From assembly GCA_017590115.1 (NCBI GenBank), contig JAGGNK010010337.1, forward strand, positions 5,531,679 through 5,595,678: a stretch of DNA of 64,000 nucleotides, read 5' to 3'. Both the position numbers and the translations under genes were made by a program. The stretch's first letter is position 1. Every line of letters begins with the position of its first letter. The notes under the pieces were generated by a model that ran no database searches, was not told the origin of the DNA, and saw nothing but the letters and a program-made list of their open reading frames with translations. Source of the stretch: Montifringilla adamsi (taxonomy: Eukaryota; Chordata; Aves; Passeriformes; Passeridae). Positions 38,424 to 51,194 of this stretch are shown here, piece by piece.

Positions 38424-38661
38424 CCGAGGGAAGATGCTCCACCAACATGCAGGGAGCGCGGAGCATGTTTGTCTCGCTGGCTTCTCCCTCTCGTCCCCCC
38501 TCCACCCCTGCTTTCGATCCTACCGCCCTTTTGTCCACCCCCAGCGATCCCCATGGATCTTTGACTCACTCACAGCACGCCACTGAGTCAATAGCGAGCC
38601 CACAGACCATGTGCAAGGCTCCCAGCACTGCGTGCTCTGCCTACGGCTATGCGGACGCCGG
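38424..38661. promoter_or_regulatory. CpG-dense patch with two AP-1 motifs
   Basis: I count 15 CpG dinucleotides in 238 bp, well above the surrounding sequence. Two consensus AP-1 (TRE) sites, TGACTCA at 38562-38568 and TGAGTCA at 38584-38590, start 22 bp apart. AP-1 (Fos/Jun) sites commonly mark distal enhancers, and retained CpG suggests low germline methylation. There is no TATA box, no downstream exon I can recognise and no transcript evidence. I favour a distal regulatory element over a promoter. Confidence 0.3.
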
Positions 38662-39330
38662 AGAAGTTACACCAGGGAAATCTAAAGGCAATTAAAAGCA
38701 TAATACAAGTGATTGTTTAGAAAAGGTGGTGGGGAGGAGAGAATAAAATTAAAATAAATAAAGGAATGTTTTAATGAGTGCAGCAGTGAAAGCGGGATTA
38801 GAGGTGCCTGAATGGCATCTCTATATTTCCCGTATGGAAGGGAGGGCCGCCCAGCGCAACCAGAGCTGACAAAAAAAATTAGCTGGGCCTCAGGCTCAGA
38901 GAAACATTTGGCTAGAAAGGAAAGAAGGTAATTGCTGCAAATGTAGACTAATTCAGGAAGCAGCCAGCCCTACACGGGGCCGGTTTTTGTGCTGTTAGAG
39001 TGCTACAGACACTTTGTGAGTGCTGGCTTGAGGGGTAGAAAAAAGCACAGGGAAATAGTAGGAAAAAACAAACCAAAACAAGACAGAAAACAACAAATTT
39101 CTCCTTTCCACAGTTCACGTGTGCTTGGTGTTTTTCTTCCCTCGTCTCTCGCTCTCCAAGGACACTTAGGATCTGCTGGGGGTCCTACTCAGCCTTGCCT
39201 TCACCAGTCTATCCGATGGCCATGGAGGGAGCGATCTCAGTGGCTCCCAAAGCATGGAGCATATCCCTCCCTTCCCCCTGCCCCAGGAGAGGAGCGGGCT
39301 GGAAGGTGAGGCACAGGGCACGGAGGATGT
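38662..39330. other. AT-rich enhancer-like stretch; no gene seen
   Basis: Between about 38,690 and 38,960 the sequence is AT-rich with repeated ATTAAA, TAATTG and CTAATT homeodomain-type cores and no recognisable repeat or open coding pattern. This resembles a conserved non-coding element, but conservation cannot be judged from one sequence. Confidence 0.25.
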
Positions 39331-39511
39331 GTTTACTCTCATAACACCCCTGTGAGGTGGGGAAGTCATAGCCTCATCTGACAGATGAGGAACAGAGGCA
39401 AAGTGAGATTAAAGGATTAGCCCAAGGTCACACAGGAAAAGTTTGTAGCAGAAGTGGAAATTAAACCCAGGTCTCTTGGTCCAAAATCAGTGCCTTAAGC
39501 GCAGGACCAGA
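39331..39511 (-). mobile_element. MIR-like CORE-SINE, antisense, well preserved
   Basis: Read on the plus strand, the blocks of a reversed MIR appear in order: CACCCCTGTGAGGTGGG, ACAGATGAGGAACAGAGGCA, GATTAAAGGATTAGCCCAAGG, GGTCACACAGG, an AAACCCAGGTCTC block and a CAGTGCCTTAAGC block. The last two correspond to the tRNA-derived head with its B-box and A-box regions, so nearly the whole body is present. MIRs are ancient amniote SINEs and are uncommon in birds. This copy is the most convincing of the MIR-like remnants here. It has clear base differences in every block but few large gaps. Confidence 0.82.
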
Positions 39512-41976
39512 CTTTCCTAGAGCTGGTCAACCTTTTATATTTGATAGTTTAATTTCAAACAGAAAAACAGTTTATTTTCTAAATACATATTTTCATAGAA
39601 AAGGGAGATGGAGGAGCTCATTTCCTGGAGGCAGGAGCTGCTTAAGATCTTATTTATTTCTGTTTAACTTAATTTCTTTTAGGTTTTAGCATTTCTGATG
39701 GTAAAAAAAAATGCTGCAGACATTTCAAAGCACAGGAACACATTTCTTTTTGTTAATAATTCATCATGGGAAATATTTTCCATTTTCCAGCCAGTTCTGC
39801 CCTGCCTCTCTTTGCCTTACCAGGTTTTTAATACCTTTTTATTATTATTTTTTCATAGTCTCAACTAGCTTAGAAAGCCCACATCTAAACAGAGGCCTTT
39901 GTTGGACAACATTACGGTCACTAAAACCCTGTGGCTCTGAAAGGTACTTTACAAATGAATACAGGCAACAAGTCCATGCCTGGACATGTGTAAGCTGCAG
40001 GACACATCTTGAGTTAGACCCCAGCTGCTGCTGACTCTGCTCATCCAGTCCCTGCCCAGACTATGCCTCCCTCTGCTTCTGGCTCTGAAACTCCCTATTT
40101 TCTTCCTTTTTATTGTGCTGCCAAGCCCAGTCCTTCCAAAACACATCTTCCTCTTGGCTCTGAAAGCCCCTTGGCAGGGGAAGGCTGTCCCACGCCTCCT
40201 CACACATGGGCCAGCTGAGGTCCATGGAGGAGCAACTACTTGTCCACAATCAACTAGGACACCATCAGCAGAGCTGGGGAAAGTAGATGGGTTTCATTAA
40301 TACAGAGCCTCTCTCCATTTAGACATGAGAAATCTAGCCCTCACAGAGGCCCCTAGGAATTTACCATCTCTATCCAAAAGGGGAGGTTTTTCACTCTGAG
40401 ACACTAAACAGCAAGAAAGCTACATGAAGCAAACATGACCTGAGGCTGGCATATTTAAAGGTGACTTAAGGACCCAGACACTCAATTCCCATGAAAACAA
40501 ATGAGAATCAGTTGGCAGAAAAGGGCTGTCTTATATTCATGCCAACCAAACGGTTAAAATTAGTTACAATTGGTAAAGCATTCTGAAGAAAATGTGGAAC
40601 ACTTATATAAAAGCTGAGTGTTGCTCAGAAACAAAGATCTCTTTTCCTGTAATTGTGTTTAATGATCTCTGAAGAACAAGCAGACAATCCACAAGGATGA
40701 CTACCACCATCACATATGTTCCTGTGACAATGAGGGAATTAGGCTGAAACAAAGACTAATATGCTATCCTTACAAGGCAGTTTTCACTTCTAGTCTGGCT
40801 CCCTCTTTACTTAAATACTCATTTACAGAAGCAGGCAAACTCTGTCCATCAATGATGAAGTATTCCACCAGCAGAAAAGAAAATGTATTATGACTGGTAT
40901 CAGTCCAGATTGCCCTGAGGATATCTAAACATTCACCTACCACACAAAAAGATTTCAGTCTCCTCTCTCACTCCCAGATGGGTTGTGTCTGGTCCACAGT
41001 GTCCACCACTCTCCTCTGAGCTGGGGAATGCCAACCACAGAGCAGAGCTTCAGCAGCATTGTGAGGGCAGGTCCTGATCATTTAACTGACCTTCATGCAC
41101 TGAAAACTCAGCTCTAAGCTCCTTTTTGACTTGTTTCAGTCCCAAGGAAGGATCATTTGTCCCCTCTGGGACAAGCTCTTTGAGGCTGGCTGACTTCTGC
41201 AGCAGTCCAGAGCACCCTGCACTGCCAAATGAAGAGCTCACTCACAAATTTTGACTCACCTCTGTAGGTACAGACAACCAGAGCAGCACAGACCAGTGTG
41301 TGCTGTCCAAAAGATGTTCAAGACCACCTGGATATTTTTGCATCTGGGCTGTGACTGCACCCTCTCTTTTTTTCACTGCTTCCCCCCATTATCACCTTAG
41401 TTAACAGTGGGTAAGAAACTAAATTTACCTGTAAGTCCGTGTGCTCACACATGGGTAGCACAAGGGCAGGGTTCTTCGGCAGCCCAGTTGATTTGTTGTG
41501 GTTTGTCCCGTATGGTCAATGTTTGTCAGCTTCCTGAGGACATGCCCACAGGGAAGAGGTGCAGAGAGGCCTGAACACACCCACAGGGCTGCCTGGAAGC
41601 TTTGGGTGCAACTGGTCCAGGCAGGTGTTAATGAGCTGGTCTCCATCCTATTTTACAGGTCAGGTCTGAATCCAGGACAGAAATACCCAGAGGAAAACTG
41701 GAGCTAACATTATACAGGCAGAATGTGGTTTTCACTTCTTTGTCGCAAGTTCTGGGTAAGGTGAAGCAAATTCCTGGAAACTGAAGGGTTTGGCCACTAG
41801 AGTTGTAGACTTGGAAAAATACTACTTCTGGCTATGATGATTTATTTATAGTTGCAATTAAAGACAAAAAGCCTCTTCAGAGAGGGAGGATGAAGTGGAA
41901 ACAAGGCCAGGCCTAGAAACCTAAGACTACAGGGATTCCCAGAGCAAAATTAATCAGGGAACTGGGTTGTTTTCTA
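39512..41976. other. No gene seen; unique sequence
   Basis: No exon, RNA gene or further repeat is recognised. AT-rich sequence around 39,540-39,860 contains short T and A runs only. Confidence 0.6.
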
Positions 41977-41992
41977 TTTTTTTTTTTTTTTT
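41977..41992. repeat. T16 homopolymer
   Basis: Uninterrupted run of 16 T without an associated element. Confidence 0.85.
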
Positions 41993-44900
41993 CCTAAAGG
42001 GTTATCTCTTTATTTTGCTTATCTGGCCCTCAGCTTTGCAACAACCACATTTCTGAACCTTCCCCACAAGCTTTGGAAACAGGCCAAACACTAGAATTGA
42101 GACGGGGGATGGGTCTCAAACTCCCAAGAAAGAATTGTAAGCCTTCAGCCACAAAGGCCATCCTACACCTTACCCCTGGAGCTGTTCTCTGCCCAGCCTC
42201 AGCAAAGGTAGTGACAGCTTTGGGATGTGGCAGTGGAAGCAAAGAGGAGAGCCCAAAATTACCAGCTGCATGGAAGAGCAAGGAAGTACAAGAAGGCAAG
42301 AAAGAGGCCAAAAGTTCTTACATCTACAAAAAGAAATGTGTGTGGTAGGATTTTCTCTGTGCTGGCCTTTGATTTACAGCCTGTCAGGGTATATATTATT
42401 CCAGCTCTTAAAAGAGTGGGTGTGGTGCAAACCCCCAGACAACCTTTTGAGAAGGAGCTCTGTAGATGTCTTTTCATTCCTTTTAGATCCAGTTTTTGGC
42501 CCTTTTATTCATCCCCTGATGAATAAAAGATCTGGCTCCAGCCACCATGACTTGGATAACAAATGAGGTGGGGAATTGCAGATCAATTCAAACAAGCAAG
42601 ACAAGTCAAAGGAGGTGCTTCTTTGCTGTCCCAGTGTTCTCCCACTCCTCCTGACCAGGGGCTCCAGTCAAGACTTCCAGGCTAGACAGAACCTCTGATC
42701 ACTGCAGCAATCAGAAAAGTGCCCAGGCAGACCAAAACTAGGGACAGTCTCACACAGAAAAGCCAGGGCTGCTTTGCTGTAAGAGACACTGAAGCCAGCT
42801 CTGTCGGTTCATCCCCAGGTCTGGACTTTCAGGCCTCAATTTCCCTCTCCAGCCTGGAGCAAGAGCCCTAGACAGCCTCCCATGTCATTACCATGTGTAA
42901 GCACCTCCACCTAAAAGGCTGCTACAGGTTTCCCCTTCAGCCTTCTTTGCCCCATTTGCTAATTGCATTCCAGCCTGGAAGAAGAGGCTGCTACTCCTTG
43001 TTTACATACACTTTGCTCCAAGAGAGGTTTTTCAGTCTCTTGGAGCTGCCTGACTTCGGCACTGTGACAAGAGCCTGCACTGCATCCCCCCTTCATGCAA
43101 CTTTTCATGCAACTTTCCCCCACTCTGCATCCACTGAAACATGTGTGGACTGCTAGCAGCAGCTATCTTTAGACAGGTACAAGAAGCACAGGTAAAACCC
43201 ATGGCAGAGAGATAGTACCTCTCCCTAAAATGGGGAATAAGCAAGAGTGGATGCACTTTAACTCACAGGATTTATAGGACTGGCTGAAACAATTAGCAAT
43301 TACCTATTTGTCTCTTATCAAGGATGTCTGAGGTGCATGACAGAGAAAACAAAGCAAACTTTATGCCTAAAATTAAATAAGCTTGTGGATTGCAAAAGGA
43401 AGAGAAGTCAGGTTAGCTACAATTCCCAGGAGAAAAAGTCTGAAACATAAATAAATAATGAATAAATACCATAAAGTATTCATAAGCACAGAAGATAACA
43501 AAGCAAAGTCTTAGGCTAATATGGATTTAATCAGAAATAATTTGGATCCAGCTAAGCTAATTTCCCTCTATGACAGGCTGCATGGATAGCAGAGAGGCCA
43601 TTACATGTCTTGACTTATAAAGCTTCAGATGCATAACATCCTCCTAAGAGATGAAATAAATGGTCTCAAATAAACTTTCACAGAGCAGATGCAAAAGTGA
43701 CTAGAAATATTATACTTGGACACTAACTATAGATGGGTCACTGTCAAAATGGAGGGATTAACCCAGCAGAGCTGCACTGTGTTTGTTGTGAGTCCAGATT
43801 TCTTCAAAGTTTTCTCTAACAACTTGAGCCATTAGATAGATTGCACGCTTGTAAAATACACAGCTGCTATGTAACTGGGAAGAACTGCTTGAAGACAGGC
43901 TTGAATTCTGATCTTGACAGTAGGGAAAATGTCTGAGAAAAATTGGACCCCATTCAGTACAGATAAGAATAGGGAAAACTTGTCCACAATTCCTCAGAAA
44001 ATTATGGAGATCTTTGAGATGGACTGCAAGCTTGATAGGAGTCAGCCTTGTCTCATGACTATAGACAAAAGAAAAATGTTGTCCTGGTTAGTACAAACAG
44101 CCTGACTCCAGCCTGTAAAACATGTGCCCTTCTGCTCTGGTCCACATGGCAAGGCCCCAGCCAGAGTGTTCATCCAGTCTCAGGACAGCAAACTCCAAAA
44201 AGATGTACATTGACAGGAAATAATCTGGAGGAAAGCAACACAATTAAAGATTTAGGACAACCTCATCTATGTAAAGAGCTTTGAACAAAGTGGGGTTGTC
44301 CATCACAAAAGAGAAACCCATAAAGTGATCATATACAACAAGAGTTTTCAGATTCCTGAAAGTCTCACCTGCCTTTCTGAGGCCAGGCCCTGGACACCCT
44401 CCACTTCAGAAACACTGAGCAGGTAATCAATACACACTTCAGGAAAACATGGCATGGGATGGAGGGTGGTCCAGTGAAGACCACAGTGTAAGCAAGAACT
44501 TTTGGCCCACAAAGAGCAGGAGCTACCGAATAACCTTTGCCTCCAACAGCCCACCCAAAAGGCATCACAGTGGAAGGCAGTTTCTGCATCCTGCGAGAGC
44601 AGCTGGGCCAGAGTGCGTGTGAGACCTTGATTAAAAACAGGCTGCTGTTCACATTTCAGCTCTGCTTCTGGCAATCTGTGAGAACTTCCTCATTCCTAGA
44701 GGGTCTCCTCATCCCAGATGAGGGAGCTGGTGTCTGGGGAAGACCTTTAGTATTCATTACAAAAATGTTTCAGCCCTCTTGTCGGTCTCTCCTCACTTCA
44801 CCAAAGCATGCAGACAATCTTATTTTTCAGATGCACCCACCAGCTCTCCCTTGACTGGCTCTGCTGCTCGAATGCCTGACTCACCCCTACTGCTGTCAAA

Positions 44901-47900
44901 GGAAAGTGCTTCCATGGATGTAAAGCACTCCACAGGTTTCAGGAGCCTGTACAGGACCCCAAAGCAGTGGTACTGAAACATGAGGAACCCACAGCTTGCA
45001 CAAGTGACTCATGAGACTGAAGAGGTGGGACATAACCTGAAATACAAGTGGAAGAGCATTATGCCGGACCAGAATCATGCAGAAGGCATAGCAAGAGCAA
45101 GCCACAGAGCTCTGTAGGTTTGGGGTGATGTCCCCTCCCCAGGCACACCAAAATGCACAGGCAAAATGGCTGCTCTCCTGGGGAAAGGACGGAATGTCAG
45201 TCCCTGGTAGAACTGCAGGTTCCCATTCCCAGTCACAGTGGGTGAAACATGGCATGCTCCCAGCTAGAGGGAGAGGAGCATCCCCAAACACCGAGGGAGG
45301 GGCATCTCCAGTGCCTAAAAAGCCTAGAGGAAGGTCCAACCAACACCAACCAAAGCTCTGTGGAATATGAAAGGAAGAAATAAGTAAAAGCAGATGGAGT
45401 TGTGCCACAGAGGGCTTTTCCCTTGCATCTCTGGCATTCCACAAACAGTCACCTCCCCTGCCCAGATGGTCTCTGTCCTCACTGAACTGGGCAACTCTGC
45501 TCTCAGCTCTGTCTGGCAGCCCTTGTCCATGGGGAATGCTAAACCTCAGAGTCCCAACACACATTGCAGACAAATTTTTAACCACTTCCCTCACTCCAAA
45601 GGAAAGCTACTGCACTGGAGTCCCAGCACAATGAAAGCACAACATAGGTACAAAGCTGAACAGGCCAAAAACCTTTGAAATTTCATGTAGTTTTTTATCC
45701 CCCTTGTTTTTCCAGGTAGGTTCAAACATGGTCACACGTATTATGATCTAACCATTAATTCAAACACCACTTAATGCAGAAGTTCACATTGGTTCAGTTA
45801 TGTCAGGGCAAAGACTGATCCGAGCAGGGTCTGCAGGGTCCATTTGACCTGAACCATTTCCTGATTCATCCACAGAGTGTTACTCAGGGATCTAACTGAG
45901 TTCTTTAACAGTAACTTCCACTTAACAAATGAAAGTTTTCATGTAGGACAATTCTAGCCCGTGTCTGGTCTGGACTGGAAAGGTCTCTGCATGTTACATA
46001 CCCTGCTGTAGATCTGTTTCTAGTATAAAGATGGCATCCCAAGCACACACAGACCACGCTTTTACTCTCAGTGAAATACTGGTGTTACTGCATCATGAAA
46101 AGAAGTTATACTGCTTTAAAGGCAGCAGCCCAGAGCAGTATAAATTTTTGCACAAACTCTCAGATCTTTCCCTGAAAGCAGGGGACAGCAATTATTCCTG
46201 AACCAAAACAACCATGCAACAGTGGCAGTAAATTATTTGATTTGTTTTTTTGGAAAATGTTGTGTGCAAGCCAGGCCAATAAAAGTGATCCAGTATCCAA
46301 GGATTTTTGCCACTTGTTAAAAATGCCGAATTGTCCTTCCAGCTAATTTACTAGCATAAAATCCAGTCCATTTTAATTGCTGACTAATTTGCAGAGATCT
46401 TACTGGGCCTGTGTCTTAGGTCCGCTCTGGAGAAAGAAACTAACAAAAGTGTCTGGGAAAGACCAGCATGGCCTGCAGCCATCAAGGAAACACCTCACCA
46501 GCACTAGAAGTTTGGCTGTATCTTGTTGGTGGCTGATGGAAGTCCATGAAGAAATAAGTGCCTTCATAAATGTAACTCCACACAAGTTATTGTCCAGTTG
46601 AAGGTGAGGAAACTGCTGTACATTGCAGAGCTGAGAGCCTTCTTCAAAGAATAGACACACACCATTCCCAGGCTGAGCATTTTATATGCACACGCAGCAT
46701 TGCAAAGTCCGCTATTATAATTTGGTTTCAGTAAAAACAATGGCTTCTGAGGGATGTAGATGTGGGCTCAACAGAAAACACTAAACACTCCCACTTGGCT
46801 ATTAATCATTTTTAGTAGATTTTAGGTGACAGCAGCTATGACTTTTCTGATCATGACTTAACACACCCCTTTTACCAAAAGATGACTAGATAAATATCTG
46901 GCTAGAACAATTGCTGTCATTCCACCTCCTTTGTTGCTGATCCCCACTAACCATCAATACAGGACAATGTTTTTAGGCAGCTGCTCTCGATTCAAACAAA
47001 GTGTACAAAATGGGCGTACAGAGAAAGTTCAGGTATTATTTATGGTTATCACAAGGGTGAAGGTAATTGGTATTCCTGATGTTGCTCATTGCTATTGCAG
47101 ATGTGGAAGAGACAATTCCAGGTGCATCGAGCCTAGCATATATATGTGTCTGGAAGACGAAGCCAAGAAATAAACAGCTCAGGAGAATCACCTACCAACT
47201 TCTGGCCATCAGGGGTTCACATGCTAAGCTCACAGGAGCAGCAATTCCTCACTGAGATTCCCTGAGCTGACTCCAAACAAGCTGGCACATCCATCTGGAG
47301 TGGCAGAGGCCTGTGTGGAGTGACCAGATTACTCTGAAGAGCAAGAAGAGCCACCTCCACATGGCCCAGAGCCAAGCCCAGACAGCCTCCTGAGCCACTG
47401 GGCTTAGCTGTGGTGTCACACTGACACAGCCACAGCCCTCCAAGGGCTGGAGCCATCCTGGCATGGCATCGCAGTGGGCAGAGGCTCTCAGAGGGATCAC
47501 ATCTAACAGGCTGTCCTGGTTTAGGGACAGACAGCTGGAGCCACTTCCCTGGGGTTCTAGAGCTGGTCAGCTACTTGGACAGGTACCAGCCTGCTGTCCA
47601 CTTGCCCACGCTGTCAGTCTGCCAGTGGAGAGTTCAAAGGACAGTTCCAGCTGCTCACACACATATGGCTGCTGACACGTGGCCCAGGAGGAGGAAGATA
47701 ATAACAGATCATCTAAGGATAACATACTGTATATCAGATCATGCTGAAAGGGGCCCAAGCCAAGTAAGCTTTTTTCCCCCTCTTCAATGGAATTTCCTCG
47801 TGTATGCATGTTTTATTCTGAAGATGACATTTGTTTGCCTAGAAGAGAAAATTATTCTGCAGACTATTTTCTATAAAGAAAAAAAAAATTAAGAGTCTTT

Positions 47901-48654
47901 CATGTCACTAGAAAAATTTACAAGTTTTTTCTTTAAAGGAGAGACCAAATGTAAGAAAGGCACACAGTAAGCATGAAGTGAAATAAGAGAAATAATGGGA
48001 ATAAATTAAACCTTTAGGTTTGCACATTAACCCTGCATTTTCTCAGCCATGCTTAATTCATGTATGTCTTAATATCTTGGTCCTCTTCTGCATCCAAGTC
48101 CACTTGGCACTGCCAGGGAAGTTCCTTCCACACTTCCCCTGAACAGAGAAACAAGAGTGAGCATTTTTCATGGGTTTTATATTTTCAGCCAAAAGCACAC
48201 CTTCTACTCTTTCATCTCTATTCCCTGTCCCCACAGTCAAATCACAAACTCATCAGGGACAGGCATGTGCATGGGAAAAAAAAGGATATAAGAACAGTCT
48301 CCCCCACAGCACTTTACCAAAGTCATTTTGACTGCATCTTCACTGTTTCTCAACCTGAAGAGTCCTACTCCATGTTTCAGTCCTTTTTGACTGCTAAAGG
48401 TTCTTCCAGTAGACACATCTTCTGCAAATGGAAATTCACAGACAATATATTTACTTTTTTTATCAACCTTTCACCCCTAAACGGTAGGCTTTCCAAACAC
48501 AGGTCAAAAACTGCTTATCTAGTTTCTTTCCCTTACATCCTTCCAGTGCTCATGCTTGTCAACCATGACTGAACCTTGTATACTTCGCAATTAAGGACTA
48601 TTTGTGGTCTCAGCAGACCAAACTTCATCCCCTACACCCCAAAAAGTGGTACGC
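41993..48654. other. No gene seen; long unique stretch with enhancer-like AT-rich blocks
   Basis: The longest frame in the window (44896-45594 minus, 232 codons) lies here and has no recognisable domain; plus-strand frames overlap it. AT-rich blocks with homeodomain-type cores occur at about 43,360-43,700 and 46,220-46,400 and could be conserved non-coding elements. No RNA gene is recognised. Confidence 0.55.
43093..43116. repeat. 12-bp perfect tandem duplication
   Basis: TCATGCAACTTT occurs twice in direct succession with no mismatch. This is a small slippage-type duplication without an evident function. Confidence 0.9.
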
Positions 48655-48965
48655 CTTAGTATCAGAGACCATTCCAAGTCACAAATGACCTCTTGAAATC
48701 ATCCAGTCCCACATCCTGTTTGAAGCAGGGCCAGCCAAGAATAGTTTGTGCTAGACCTTGCCTATTCAGGTTCAGAATATCCCCATGGATATCAATCCCA
48801 CGTTGTCTGTGGGCTCCTACTCTTGTGTTCCACAATCCTCGAAGTGACAGGCATTTTTTTCCTAATATCTAGCAAAAATTGCTAATTTTGGAACTTTTGT
48901 CTTCTGCCAACCGTATCACTGTCCATCTCCGAACCAAACAGCGTGGTTTTCCAGGCTCCTTTTGG
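48655..48965 (-). mobile_element. Old CR1 LINE 3' fragment, antisense
   Basis: The plus strand follows a reversed CR1 3' end: ATGACCTCTTGAAATCATCCAGTCCCACATCC, then TTTGAAGCAGGGCCAGCC, then a TCCTAATATCTAGC block and a TATCACTGTCCATCTCCGAA block matching the region upstream. Indels are numerous and the middle is badly eroded, so no frame survives. It is older than the copy at 22 kb. The right-hand boundary is approximate. Confidence 0.75.
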
Positions 48966-51194
48966 GTACTTCTAATGAGTGTAATGCTCACACAGCAATT
49001 TCAGTCTCAAATTTGGACTTTGACTAGGAAATTAGAGCAGTTCCTTCCACAGCAGCAAAGGAAAGCTGAATGGTAGAAGGACAATGAAATCAAAGTTAGT
49101 GAAGTATCTGGGAGTCCTCCCATCTCAGTCAATAAGCCTGGAGTTAAATCTGGGAAGTGGACAGATAGCACAGTGAGAGAAGGTTTGGAGATACATTTTC
49201 TTAATGGCTTAAGGCAAACTGGTTTTAAAATTTGACCCTGTGTGCATTGATTGCATATCAGATCCCTTTTTAATTCCTACTGCAAAAGCAAGAAATAAAA
49301 AAAAAAATCTTACAAAATTCTCATTTGGTACTCAAAGAATGCTTGGCATAAGTTGGAGAGGATATGGTATAATTTTTCATGAGTAATGAATGTTTAAGTC
49401 ATGCTTGAAGCACAAAATTCAATTCAACTTTAATTAGAGAGGCGTCACTAAAGCTCTTATTATGATTTTATAGGCCACAGAGGAGATCTGATCAAATTCT
49501 CAAGTTGCACTGAACAGAGCAGGAAAGGCAAAGAAGAGATCACGTGCAGGACGACTCAGCTCATCCACACTCTGCTATTTGTGTGTTTCCATAAAAAAAT
49601 CTACCTGATCCAAAGATGCCTGATTTTTAAGGATCCCTAGTACAGGCTGTAATGCTACTACACATTAGGGCTTCAGAAGTATTCCTCCCTGGCCTACGCC
49701 ATGCCATGGACTGAATTTTTGGGAGGAGCTGGGGCATATTGCGCAACTCTGCTATTAACCAAGTATGATCAGATACCTTTCCAGCTGCAGCAGCATCAGC
49801 TTTGCCATACTCTAAGGCTATTGATACGTGTATCTTTCTTTTTTTTTTTTTCCCTCTCTTCAAAATATAAAGGACAGACCTGCAGAGCAAAAGCAAAACC
49901 AATGAAGGTGGTACTCCAACATGCAGAGTCAGAACCCCAGCAAATGTTGTCAAGGGAAAGATATAGAAAATTTATCACAATTCACTATCTGGATTGTTTG
50001 CTGAGATTGGGAGATAATATTTCTGTGTAAAAGAGCTGGGACCACAGGGACACAGCTGCAGGTATGACATCTTTCATGACCTCAAGAACTCAGATGTTAG
50101 AGGGAGATATGGTTCCATCATGTTTTCTTTTCTTCTGCCACTTAAGGCAATAATTAATCTGTTAACACCGGCTGAAGACATATGATTTTATGAGAAACAC
50201 AAATCAAGACACTAGGGGTTTTAAAGGCAGGCAGAATTTTTTTTTTAAAATATTACATACTTTTATTTTGAAAATATTTGCAGCAAAATGGCCATGCAGC
50301 CACATCAAGTCCTGCAATAATTTTTGTTCACTTTTTTGCATGTGTTGCAAGAATAGCTGGAGTATAGGAAGAAAAAAGGAAAAGGAAGCAGAGAAACATA
50401 CAGTAAACCATAGAAAATAGCAGAAAAATGATGGTACAGGAAATACACCAGTAGGTGTAACTGTGATCCAGACAGGTCAGATAAGGTAAGAAACCATCCC
50501 TTGGACAGGTCCCATTAAAAACAGACAGTTTGCACAGGCCTATTCTGCAACTCTTGAGAAGTCAAGCAGCGAAGTGGGCTCTCCCTGGCTCCTGGGCTCC
50601 TACAGCATGTAATAGGACAGCTGAAACAAAAGCAACATTGAAGGAATGGAGAAAAAAAAAGAAAGATAAAAACCACACCCTCTTTGCTATTAATGCCTTA
50701 CAAGACACTACATAAAGAGGTGGAATTGTCCACAGGTAAACTCAGGGAATCACAGATTAAAATCCTTCCCTTCATGATAAGGGCAGACCATTAGGAGCAG
50801 CAGTAGTACCACAGCCATGGAGTCTAGAGAGCAAGGTGCGTGAGGAGATACAAATGCATATAGGTCACACCTGCCTGCTTATGTCCACTATCTTTACTTT
50901 GAAGAAGCCATGCACAAGGAGAAGACACTGAAGAGCATTACCATACCAGGAAAGATGTTTCCTTTCAGTTATTCCTCTTTCTCATCACGTGCCTTTGCAG
51001 TCAGCATTTTCTCGGTGGCACAATCTCTACCAAGTATTGACAGCAGTGCAGATCAGGAAGGTTATTCCCACAAAGATTTACCTTGGAAGAAGCTGGCCCC
51101 CATGCTGGAGCTGCCTTGTCCCATTCCACCCACGTATGCGTATTCAGCACTTTTCCTTGGCAAATGAAGATCTGCAAATTTTGCTATCAAAACA
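48966..51194. other. No gene seen; AT-rich enhancer-like block
   Basis: The stretch at about 49,230-49,520 is AT-rich with TTAATTAGA-type cores and no recognised repeat, so it could be a conserved non-coding element. A 13-nt T run lies at 49,839-49,851. No exon or RNA gene is recognised. Confidence 0.5.

Noticed and set aside
44896..45594. 232-codon minus-strand open frame, the longest in the window
   Set aside because: No recognisable domain, plus-strand frames overlap it, and there is no evident splice or promoter context. Length alone is weak evidence across 64 kb in six frames.
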